From NCBI GenBank assembly GCA_964405075.1, contig CAYOMP010000149.1:1-6914 (forward strand): a stretch of 6,914 bases of DNA. Reading direction: 5' to 3'. Position 1 is the first letter of the stretch. The number at the start of each line of letters is the position of its first letter. The DNA comes from CAYOMP01 sp964405075. Its GTDB lineage: Bacteria > Bacillota > Clostridia > Lachnospirales > Lachnospiraceae. Below the pieces are notes generated by a model. It was given only the letters and a program-made list of their open reading frames with translations. It searched no databases and was not told the origin of the DNA. Below, in pieces: positions 1-6,334 of this stretch. The position numbers and the translations under genes are program-made.

Positions 1-19
1 ATGGTTTCTTGACAACTCT

Positions 20-25
20 ATTATA
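20..25 (-). promoter_or_regulatory. possible extended -10 of a leftward promoter
   Basis: Read on the minus strand this is TGGTATAAT, an extended -10 element (TGnTATAAT; the hexamer is at 20-25). No convincing -35 hexamer lies 16-18 bases upstream (AAATAA), so it would depend on the extended -10. It would drive a gene off the left edge of the window. It may be chance in AT-rich DNA. Confidence 0.3.
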
Positions 26-63
26 CCATATCCGGTGAGGAGTTATTTGTTTTTTAGTAATAA

Positions 64-96
64 AAAATGCCGTATTTATGCGGTTTACGGCGTTTT
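64..96. terminator. hairpin, probable bidirectional terminator or attenuator
   Basis: An 11-bp stem pairs 64-74 (AAAATGCCGTA) with 86-96 (TACGGCGTTTT), with one G-U pair and an 11-base loop. It has A residues on one side and T residues on the other, so it resembles an intrinsic terminator in both directions. The T run is only four on the plus strand and six on the minus strand. It could end a transcript entering from the left, or act as a leader attenuator for the gene at 138. Confidence 0.5.
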
Positions 97-105
97 GCAA
101 ACGCC
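89..105 (+). promoter_or_regulatory. alternative leader hairpin
   Basis: GGCGTTT (89-95) pairs perfectly with AAACGCC (99-105) around a three-base TGC loop. Its 5' arm overlaps the 3' arm of the 64-96 hairpin, so the two structures cannot form together. This is the geometry of an attenuator/anti-attenuator pair, but no ligand-binding motif or leader peptide is visible and the role is inferred. Confidence 0.35.
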
Positions 106-124
106 TACGTATTTAATAAAATTA

Positions 125-130
125 AGGAGG
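125..130 (+). promoter_or_regulatory. RBS that fixes a TTG start
   Basis: A perfect AGGAGG lies seven bases before the TTG at 138-140. No ATG is available until residue 34, which falls inside the first membrane segment, so this site decides the unusual TTG start. Confidence 0.85.
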
Positions 131-137
131 AATTATT

Positions 138-1541
138 TTGTTCAGTAAACAAAATTTTTTTAAAAAAATAAACAAGGAAAAAGCTCTTGAATATTTATTC
201 TATTTTTCTTTGTTTTGTATATTTCTCATTTGGAGTATGATGCTTAGGTTTGATGATGCTCCTGATGAACTAGGACGCTATAGTATATGTCAATACATTT
301 TTAACCACAACAAACTGCCTCACGGTGGTGATATGGAAATACGAATGGAAGCGTGGGGGTTTTCATATGCTTTCCAGCCTATATTATCCTATATAATTGG
401 TGCAGGTTTTATGAAAATTACTGCCCTGTTCACTTCAAATGAGTACTTTTATCTCATTGCCGCCCGCTTCGTAAGTGTAATATGCGGAGTTGTAACGGCA
501 GTATTTGTAAGAAAAATTTCCAAACTCATTTTCAGTGATAAAAGATTTCAATGGCTATTTACATTATTTGTATGCCTCCTACCACAGTGTATGTTTATGT
601 TTGTGTACGTAAATACCGACTCTATGGCACTTATGTCCTGTGCGATAATCGTTTATGCATGGCTTATCGGCATTGAGTCTAATTGGAATTACAAATCCTG
701 TATAACACTTTCTCTTGGAATAATTTTTTGTGCACTTTCCTATTATAATGCCTATGGTTTTATTCTCTGCAGTATATTTATTTTTGTTCTACACTTCATT
801 TCATACTCTGCAGATGGTAAAAGGTGGTCAATATCATTAAACGAGCTTTTGAAAAAAGGATTATTTATAACCCTCATTGTTTTTATTGGAATAGGCTGGT
901 GGTTCATAAGAAGTTACATACTATATGACGGAGATTTTTTAGGACTGAGAATAAGAGACGAGTATGCTGAATTATATGCAACCTATGAACATTTAAAGCC
1001 ATCACAGGCAAAAACTTACTACAATGCAGGACTTTCTGTTTTCAGAATGTTACAGGAAACCGACTATATTCCTAAACTTGCCAAGAGCTTTGTCGGACTT
1101 TTCGGAAATATGAGCATGCTTTTAACAGACCGTATATATGTTGGATACTCCATAGTGTTTGCACTTGCCGCAATAGGCCTGTTGTTTAAGAAAAAAACAG
1201 CCATATATCTTGAAAACCATTCATCAAAAACCAAATGGATAATTAATATTAATATGGCTATATGCATAGTTATTCCTATTTATTTGTGTACTTACAGTTC
1301 ATATGTAACAGATTATCAACCTCAAGGACGCTATATACTACCTATGGTTATTCCTTTTATGTATTTTGTCACTATTGGTTTACAAAAACTTTTTGAATAC
1401 TTTTTAAAAAATAATCTTTTCCGCTCTATAGCTTGCGGTATTGTAGGATTATTTTTAGTTGCTGCAGTATATGATTTTCTTGCACATATGGTATTTCATT
1501 TTTATTGGCCTACATTTATAAATTTTATTAGAAACTTATAA
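138..1541 (+). CDS. DUF2142-type polytopic membrane protein, putative GT-C glycosyltransferase
   Basis: This is a 467-residue integral membrane protein with about ten hydrophobic segments, the first near residues 17-36 and the last near 431-449. Directly after the first segment lies an acidic loop, DDAPDE (39-44). Such a loop is typical of GT-C glycosyltransferases, where an early extracytoplasmic Asp/Glu is catalytic. Other features I associate with DUF2142 are NTDSMA (159-164), GWWFIRSY (253-260), and QGRY (396-399) just before a late membrane segment. Known or proposed members transfer sugars from polyprenyl-phosphate donors to wall polymers or glycolipids at the outer membrane face; this protein's acceptor is unknown. 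The start is TTG with a perfect AGGAGG. The protein looks intact and near the expected length. It is followed by a weak terminator and, 361 bp on, by a secreted putative glycosidase. The membrane topology is certain; the family is likely; the enzymatic role is inferred. Confidence 0.75.
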   Translation: MFSKQNFFKKINKEKALEYLFYFSLFCIFLIWSMMLRFDDAPDELGRYSICQYIFNHNKLPHGGDMEIRMEAWGFSYAFQPILSYIIGAGFMKITALFTSNEYFYLIAARFVSVICGVVTAVFVRKISKLIFSDKRFQWLFTLFVCLLPQCMFMFVYVNTDSMALMSCAIIVYAWLIGIESNWNYKSCITLSLGIIFCALSYYNAYGFILCSIFIFVLHFISYSADGKRWSISLNELLKKGLFITLIVFIGIGWWFIRSYILYDGDFLGLRIRDEYAELYATYEHLKPSQAKTYYNAGLSVFRMLQETDYIPKLAKSFVGLFGNMSMLLTDRIYVGYSIVFALAAIGLLFKKKTAIYLENHSSKTKWIININMAICIVIPIYLCTYSSYVTDYQPQGRYILPMVIPFMYFVTIGLQKLFEYFLKNNLFRSIACGIVGLFLVAAVYDFLAHMVFHFYWPTFINFIRNL

Positions 1542-1545
1542 CTTA

Positions 1546-1578
1546 GATGGGATTGCTCCCATTCTAATTATAATTTTT
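1546..1578 (+). terminator. weak intrinsic terminator after the membrane protein gene
   Basis: A hairpin starts five bases after the stop codon: GATGGGA (1546-1552) pairs with 1557-1563 around a TTGC loop, the outermost pair being G-U. An AT-rich stretch ending in five T residues (1574-1578) follows, but the T run is about ten bases from the stem, so termination is probably leaky. Confidence 0.45.
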
Positions 1579-1710
1579 GCGAGTAACTGATCTGTTATAT
1601 TTCAACAATCATATGGCTTCTCGCAAAACTTTTATAACAAATCATAATTCCCCACATTTCAAGGTTTGGGGAAGCACTTTTTCTCAGAAGATATACTATT
1701 ACCTTCTGAG
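1575..1710 (+). other. tandem stem-loops in the intergenic region
   Basis: Three perfect inverted repeats follow one another. TTTTGCGAG (1575-1583) pairs with CTCGCAAAA (1620-1628). TTCCCCA (1648-1654) pairs with TGGGGAA (1667-1673) and is followed by five T residues at 1678-1682. CTCAGAAG (1683-1690) pairs with CTTCTGAG (1703-1710). The middle one could be an intrinsic terminator. With the hairpin at 1546-1563, this makes four structures in 165 bases, more than expected for an ordinary spacer. I recognise no riboswitch family here. It may be a structured RNA, a processed 3' UTR, or stacked terminators. Confidence 0.4.
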
Positions 1711-1768
1711 TTATGTAGCACGCAAAGATGATCATCGATTATGAATCATATAATAATTTAATAAATAC

Positions 1769-1797
1769 TTGAATAAACATCCTACTTACAGCATAAT
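1769..1797 (+). promoter_or_regulatory. probable sigma-A promoter of the secreted protein gene
   Basis: A -35 TTGAAT (1769-1774) and a -10 CATAAT (1792-1797) are separated by exactly 17 bases; each differs from consensus at one position. Transcription would begin near 1804, giving a leader of about 100 bases. A lone TATAAT at 1749-1754 has no good -35 and is a weaker alternative. Confidence 0.5.
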
Positions 1798-1887
1798 TAT
1801 AGTTTTTAAGTAATATCAGGTACTTTTATTAAAATTACATATGTTTCACATTTATTCTTTGCTAACAACTACATTCATTAACAATAA

Positions 1888-1895
1888 GGGAGAGG
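1888..1895 (+). promoter_or_regulatory. RBS of the secreted protein gene
   Basis: GGGAGAGG ends seven bases before the ATG at 1903. It supports this start, which also gives a complete signal peptide. Confidence 0.7.
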
Positions 1896-1902
1896 ATTTT
1901 AC

Positions 1903-4900
1903 ATGAAGAGAAAGTATTTTTTTAAGAAACTACTAACCTTTGCATTAACCGCATGCATTGTAGGTGAATCTGTATTAGGCTCATCTATAACATCGCTTGC
2001 AGCAATGTCATCTAATACTGATTCAACTACAGAATCACAGGCATCTTCTAATAACTATATCGATGCTTCTAGCTTTGCTGACATAACACAAATCAACCAA
2101 GACACTTTTCCAGATGAACATTTTATGGAATACATTAGTGAAACAATAGATACTGATTCTGATGGATTCTTATCTGACGAAGAAAAACTTGTTGTTACTG
2201 AAATAGACGTTTCTAATATGTTTATCCAGGATTTGACTGGTATTAAGTTTTTCTCAAACCTTGAGAGTTTAAACTGCAGTTTAAACATATTAAGCTCTCT
2301 TGATTTAGGTGGTTTATCAAAGCTTAAATCCCTTGACTGCTCATGGAATAATATTCGCGATATAATTTTGGACAATTGCAGTTCCCTAAAAGAAATTAAC
2401 GCAGAAAAAAATGCCTATATTATTTCAAATAAAAACACCTCATCACCAAAGGTTGCCACAGGCCCTGCTATTATAGACGCCCAAACTTTATCAGAGAATA
2501 ATTTTGACAATAGTACAGATGAAACTTCAAGCTTCCAAAATAACTCTGAAAATATTCCTTCTAATACAGTAGATAAAAAGACTACAGAAGTAAATATTAC
2601 TTCAAGTTCTTCAATATCTATAGACTTAGTGGCAGTAAATAGTATTAAAGAAACTTCTCTTGTTAATGTAGACGATGACAGTTTTCCTGATGTTACATTT
2701 AGAGAATATATCTCGAATATTGCCGATAGAGACAATGACAATATTTTAGATGAATCAGAACTTGAAGAAGTTACTTACCTTTATCTTGATGATTTAAATA
2801 TTTCCAATCTGACAGGTATTGAATATTTTAAAAATATTGTTTATTTATCATTAAATAACAATCAGGTTGAACTTCTCAATGTTTCGGATTTTACATATTT
2901 ATTAGAATTGTATTGTAATAATAACCGTTTAACTTCACTTGATGTCTCTCAAAATGCAAATCTTGACTTAATCCAATGTGAGGAAAACAGTAATGAAATC
3001 CAAATGACATCAACTACATCCATTGATTTAAACACACTAGACAACATTGACGTTTCAAAAATATCTGATATTTCAGTTGGTACAATAGATGAAAATGGTA
3101 TATTAACATTAAGTTCACAAGAAACAGCCGCACTTAATACTGACAACCTAGAACTTACATATACATATAACGTAGAGACACCCAAAAGTTCATCACCTAT
3201 AGTCTTTACCCTTGATGTTACACCATATGGTGCGACTCAAAGTTACACCGTAACCTTTGATACTCGTGGTGGAAGTTATGTACCTCCTCAAACAGTTGAA
3301 CATGGTAAAACAGCTTCTATACCTGAAAATCCAATCAGAAATGGATATACCTTAAAGGAATCCAGTGGCGGATATGTAAAATGGTACGATGAGAGCGGCT
3401 CTCGATGGTTTTTTAAAACTCCTGTTGTATCTAATATGACCTTACACTGTTTATGGGATGCAATAAACTACTCCATTAATTATGAATTAAATGGTGGTGA
3501 ATTATCGGAAGACAGCCAAAATTCCCTTATAACTTCATGTACAGTTGAAGATGGTATTATTAATCTTCCTTCACCACAGAGAAAACAATATCGCTTTGAC
3601 GGTTGGTATGCAGATTCTAATTTTAAAAATAGGGTAACATCCCTTGATTCTTCCACTGCTTATTGTTGGTATCAAAAGTATGTCAACCCGACAGCAAGTG
3701 AAGATGATTATGCTGATACTGGCTACACTATATCTCTTTACGCCAAATGGGTTAAGATAGAAGCTCCAACTCCTACTATTTCATCTTTAAAATATAGTAA
3801 AAAGGGAACTGCAAAAATAGCATACTCTACTCAGACAAAAGTTTCAGGCTACGAGATTCAATTATCAACAAGTAAGAGCTTCAGTGCTAAAACCACTAAC
3901 AAAATTGTTTCAACCAAAACATCTTATACCGTAAACAATTTATTAAAAAAGAGCTACTATTTTAAGGTAAGATCTTATGTGACGGATGACTATGGAAATA
4001 AGATTTACAGCCCATTCAGTACTGTTTCAAGTGTGAAAGTTAAAAGTGGTGTTAAAGAATATTCAGCTAAAGCAAGTTCAGCAAAAATAAGTTCTTGTAA
4101 ACTTACATCAGCTAATGAAATTACTGTTAAAGCCAAAATTAGTAAACGTATTAAAAGTAGTGACGCTTCTTATTACTTGGTAAAGGTTGAACCTGCAACA
4201 GGCAAAGTAGTTGGAAAACCTATTGCATCAGCTGCAAAAACAACTTCTGCTACTTTTACCATTCCAGTTTCAGAAAAAAATAAAGCAAACCTTATGGCAA
4301 AATATGCTGTAGCAATTAAATCGGGTTCAAAATATAAAATAATAAGTACAAGCAGTATGAGTTATATAAGTAACCCTGAAAAAGCTGCTACAAATACAAT
4401 GGCATTTCCAGTAGCAGCCTCAAAAAAAGGTATTCAGGCTACTTCACATGTTGCTGCTAAGAATCTTAATGCAAAACATACTTTATTTAACTTGAATTTG
4501 GACGAACTAATATCAACATCTAAGTCTGGTGATGCATATGTATACAATGGCAAAACATACTATTTTCACTCACCTATAGACCCAAGTGTAGTAAGCTACT
4601 GTAACAAAAACGGAATAACCGTATCCTTTGTTTTACTAATGCAGTATAATTCCAGATTAAAGTATATGATACATCCTAGTGCAAGAAAAATGGGGGCAGC
4701 TCCATATTATTTAATAAATACAACTGACAAGAAGTCTCGTGAAACTCTTGAAGCAGCATTTATGTATTTAACTGAAAAATTTGGTCAAAAAGACTGCTAT
4801 GTAAGCAATTGGATACTTGGAAACGAAGTAAATATTCATAGCATGTGGAACTATTCAGGTAATATGTCGCTTTCTAAATACGCACGAGAATATGCCAGAG

Positions 4901-5547
4901 CATTTAAAACTCTGTACTATGCTTCAAAAACTAATTGGAGTAATGCAAGATGTTACATATCACTTGACCATTCATGGAACAACGCTGACGGTGGTTTTGG
5001 CGGAAAAGAAATGTTATCTGCATTTAATTCAGCACTGAAAAAGGAAAATAAGAATATAAAGTGGAACCTTGCATACCATGCCTATCCTGTTCCACTTACA
5101 GAACCAGCTTTTTGGAATAATTCACATACATCAAAAAGTGTAAGCTCAGATTACATTACATTGAAGAATTTATCTGTTCTTACCAAATACATAAGTAAAA
5201 CATATGGCAAAAATACACGTATTATTCTCTCTGAACAAGGATTTACTTCTACTTCAGGTCAATCAGTACAGGCCGCTGCTATTGCATATGGCTATTATCT
5301 ATCAGAGTTTAATTCAATGATTGATGCATTTATAATACGTTCAGATATTGATTTTGATGTTGAAGTTGCTCAAGGATTAGCCTTTGGTATAACTGGCAAA
5401 AAAGCGGAAAACGTATTTAAATATATGGATACACCTAATTCCGAAACTTACACAAAACCTTATTTAAAAACCATTAAGGCGAAGAGTTGGAAGTCAGTAG
5501 TTCCGGGTTACAAAGCAAGCAAATTCAAGTCTATGCCATCAATTTAA
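1903..5547 (+). CDS. secreted multidomain protein with C-terminal DUF5722-like putative glycoside hydrolase
   Basis: The protein has 1214 residues. Residues 1-34 form a Sec signal peptide: a Lys-rich start, a hydrophobic core and probable cleavage near SLAA. Two copies of a Ca-loop plus leucine-rich module follow (about 64-170 and 255-350). Each begins FPD and carries an EF-hand-like loop, D83-E94 (DTDSDGFLSDEE) and D275-E286 (DRDNDNILDESE); a Ser/Thr/Asn-rich linker separates them. Next come a beta-type spacer (to about 440), two Listeria-Bacteroides (InlB-type) repeats (448-519, 523-618) and an FN3-like domain (622-714). The last 500 residues resemble Pfam DUF5722. They look like a TIM barrel of glycoside hydrolase clan A, with WILGNEVN (E975, candidate acid/base), YHAYP (H1059) and ILSEQGF (E1111, candidate nucleophile) in the expected order. 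No LPxTG, choline-binding or SLH anchor is seen, so it is probably released or held non-covalently. Architecture is well supported; glycosidase activity is inferred and the substrate is unknown. Confidence 0.8.
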   Translation: MKRKYFFKKLLTFALTACIVGESVLGSSITSLAAMSSNTDSTTESQASSNNYIDASSFADITQINQDTFPDEHFMEYISETIDTDSDGFLSDEEKLVVTEIDVSNMFIQDLTGIKFFSNLESLNCSLNILSSLDLGGLSKLKSLDCSWNNIRDIILDNCSSLKEINAEKNAYIISNKNTSSPKVATGPAIIDAQTLSENNFDNSTDETSSFQNNSENIPSNTVDKKTTEVNITSSSSISIDLVAVNSIKETSLVNVDDDSFPDVTFREYISNIADRDNDNILDESELEEVTYLYLDDLNISNLTGIEYFKNIVYLSLNNNQVELLNVSDFTYLLELYCNNNRLTSLDVSQNANLDLIQCEENSNEIQMTSTTSIDLNTLDNIDVSKISDISVGTIDENGILTLSSQETAALNTDNLELTYTYNVETPKSSSPIVFTLDVTPYGATQSYTVTFDTRGGSYVPPQTVEHGKTASIPENPIRNGYTLKESSGGYVKWYDESGSRWFFKTPVVSNMTLHCLWDAINYSINYELNGGELSEDSQNSLITSCTVEDGIINLPSPQRKQYRFDGWYADSNFKNRVTSLDSSTAYCWYQKYVNPTASEDDYADTGYTISLYAKWVKIEAPTPTISSLKYSKKGTAKIAYSTQTKVSGYEIQLSTSKSFSAKTTNKIVSTKTSYTVNNLLKKSYYFKVRSYVTDDYGNKIYSPFSTVSSVKVKSGVKEYSAKASSAKISSCKLTSANEITVKAKISKRIKSSDASYYLVKVEPATGKVVGKPIASAAKTTSATFTIPVSEKNKANLMAKYAVAIKSGSKYKIISTSSMSYISNPEKAATNTMAFPVAASKKGIQATSHVAAKNLNAKHTLFNLNLDELISTSKSGDAYVYNGKTYYFHSPIDPSVVSYCNKNGITVSFVLLMQYNSRLKYMIHPSARKMGAAPYYLINTTDKKSRETLEAAFMYLTEKFGQKDCYVSNWILGNEVNIHSMWNYSGNMSLSKYAREYARAFKTLYYASKTNWSNARCYISLDHSWNNADGGFGGKEMLSAFNSALKKENKNIKWNLAYHAYPVPLTEPAFWNNSHTSKSVSSDYITLKNLSVLTKYISKTYGKNTRIILSEQGFTSTSGQSVQAAAIAYGYYLSEFNSMIDAFIIRSDIDFDVEVAQGLAFGITGKKAENVFKYMDTPNSETYTKPYLKTIKAKSWKSVVPGYKASKFKSMPSI

Positions 5548-5580
5548 ACATTATCGACAAACCGTCTAAACCTTGGATTT

Positions 5581-5741
5581 TATAATTTCTTGCTTTGATT
5601 ATTAATGTATGCCTAACAGAAAGGGACTATTTCAGGACGCGCAAGCGAATCTTTGACACCGAATTCGTGTAAGCATAAGCTTATATAATAGGTCGCACGC
5701 ACAAAGATTCCTATACTAGCAATAGTATGGGAATCTTTTTT
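5581..5741 (+). ncRNA. candidate structured 3' UTR or small RNA
   Basis: This stretch has a TATAAT at 5581-5586 without a clear -35, several small hairpins and a strong terminator. The hairpins are CGC/GCG closing a GCAA tetraloop (5638-5647), ACAC/GTGT (5656-5670) and TAAGC/GCTTA (5670-5683); the last two share one base and cannot both form fully. GAATCTTTG (5647-5655) can also pair with CAAAGATTC (5702-5710), which would take away the terminator's 5' arm. No open reading frame starts here. It may be a roughly 150-base independent RNA or simply the tail of the secreted-protein mRNA. I match it to no known family. Confidence 0.25.
5703..5741 (+). terminator. strong intrinsic terminator after the secreted protein gene
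   Basis: A 16-bp stem pairs 5703-5718 with 5723-5738, with one T-G wobble and a GCAA (GNRA) loop. It runs into six T residues at 5736-5741. It is about 155 bases past the stop codon and is the clear end of plus-strand transcription. Confidence 0.9.
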
Positions 5742-5821
5742 ATATAATAATAAAATCCTTGTTGCGTTGAAATTCGAAAATATATGTATTTCCTATCCTC
5801 GTGTTACCAAAACACCAAAGC

Positions 5822-5862
5822 AAAAAAATAAACCATTACCAACAACTAAGTGATAATGATTT
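5822..5862 (-). terminator. intrinsic terminator of the tRNA-fMet transcript
   Basis: On the minus strand a 12-bp stem, including two G-U pairs, forms between 5851-5862 and 5830-5841 with a nine-base loop. One base follows, then seven T residues (complement of 5822-5828). It lies about 35 bases past the tRNA 3' end. A shorter GGGCT/AGCCC hairpin at 5872-5889 lies between them without a T run. Confidence 0.75.
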
Positions 5863-5895
5863 CATTCATATGGGCTTATCTCATAGCCCTTAAAA

Positions 5896-5969
<74 letters not shown>

Positions 5970-6006
5970 GTATTATTTACTTTTGTTTGACTACTCAACG
6001 TTTTAA

Positions 6007-6035
6007 ATTATAGTCTTATATATTGATTTTGTCAA
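6007..6035 (-). promoter_or_regulatory. consensus sigma-A promoter of tRNA-fMet
   Basis: On the minus strand a perfect -35 TTGACA (complement of 6030-6035) and a perfect -10 TATAAT (complement of 6007-6012) are separated by exactly 17 bases. The start would be near 6000, about 30 bases before the mature tRNA 5' end. Such strength fits a stable-RNA gene. Confidence 0.9.
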
Positions 6036-6053
6036 TACCCCTCATTTTCATTC

Positions 6054-6328
6054 CACTTATTACTTTAACAACAATCATTTTATTAGAACGACATTTATAT
6101 ATCTCTCAATTCAGTTTCCTCTATTTTAATTTGAAATTTATTTATACATATGATTCTTCTCTATTACTATCTATTTGATTAGCTTTATTTACCTTTTAAT
6201 TCATTTTCACTTATTACACCTAATAAATCTCTATTATCATCTGCTTTCATTTGGGGTAACTTCATATATTTACAATTACAATTTATCTCTATTATTCCCC
6301 ACTCAACTTCACTTATTATACCTATTAG
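6054..6328 (-). repeat. degenerate short direct repeats
   Basis: A 21-base block at 6206-6226 recurs at 6308-6328 with 18 of 21 identical positions, offset by 102 bases (34 codons). Its core CACTTATTAC appears again at 6054-6063. A second word, CTCTATT, recurs at 6119-6125, 6159-6165, 6229-6235 and 6287-6293. Spacing is irregular, so this is neither a CRISPR nor a clean tandem array. On the minus strand the 21-base blocks encode LIGIISE and LLGVISE in one frame, suggesting a duplicated coding piece. Confidence 0.35.
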
Positions 6329-6331
6329 TTT
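6185..6331 (-). pseudogene. possible gene remnant, 48 codons with no good start
   Basis: A minus-strand frame is open for 48 codons between a TAG at 6332-6334 and a TAA at 6185-6187. Its end is protein-like, for example DDNRDLLGVISENELKGK. The only ATG codons (the first at 6263-6265) have no ribosome binding site. It contains an internal repeat (LIGIISEVE and LLGVISENE). The strand is purine-rich, as coding strands usually are in Firmicutes. It could be the decayed 3' end of a gene or a chance open frame in AT-rich DNA. I do not recognise the sequence. Confidence 0.25.
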
Positions 6332-6334
6332 CTA

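Noticed and set aside
9..14. TTGACA on the plus strand as the -35 of a promoter for the gene at 138
   Set aside because: No -10-like hexamer lies 16-18 bases downstream (CCGGTG), and a promoter here would have the terminator-like hairpin at 64-96 inside its leader.
2..148. A 48-codon frame open from the left edge that overlaps the start of the gene at 138
   Set aside because: It crosses two hairpins and the RBS, its residues look like translated UTR, and it is best explained as chance; the true upstream gene end is not visible.
1064..1267. Minus-strand open frame inside the membrane protein gene
   Set aside because: It is a shadow of the real gene, without an RBS or recognisable domain.
1648..1673. 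GGGG/CCCC hairpin as a definite terminator
   Set aside because: The T run is separated from the stem by four bases (GCAC) and the loop is 12 bases, so it is kept only as part of the structured region.
1717..1747. CACGCAAAG word resembling the start of a c-di-GMP-I (GEMM) riboswitch
   Set aside because: The rest of that riboswitch (the GGCAAACC-like stem, the second GACGCAAAGCC segment and the tetraloop-receptor stem) is absent, both here and at 5695-5709.
2055..3185. Three minus-strand open frames (2055-2375, 2415-2741, 2949-3185) inside the secreted protein gene
   Set aside because: They are antisense shadows of the Ser/Asp-rich coding region, with low-complexity Ser/Val/Leu content and no start signals.
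5631..5741. T-box, tmRNA or SRP RNA in the structured 3' region
   Set aside because: No T-box TGGNACCGCG core, no tRNA-like acceptor or tag peptide, and no SRP GGAA hairpin motif could be found.
6119..6328. CRISPR or regular tandem array from the CTCTATT and CACTTATTAC words
   Set aside because: The repeat words are only 7-21 bases, diverged and irregularly spaced, with no spacer/repeat pattern or cas gene.
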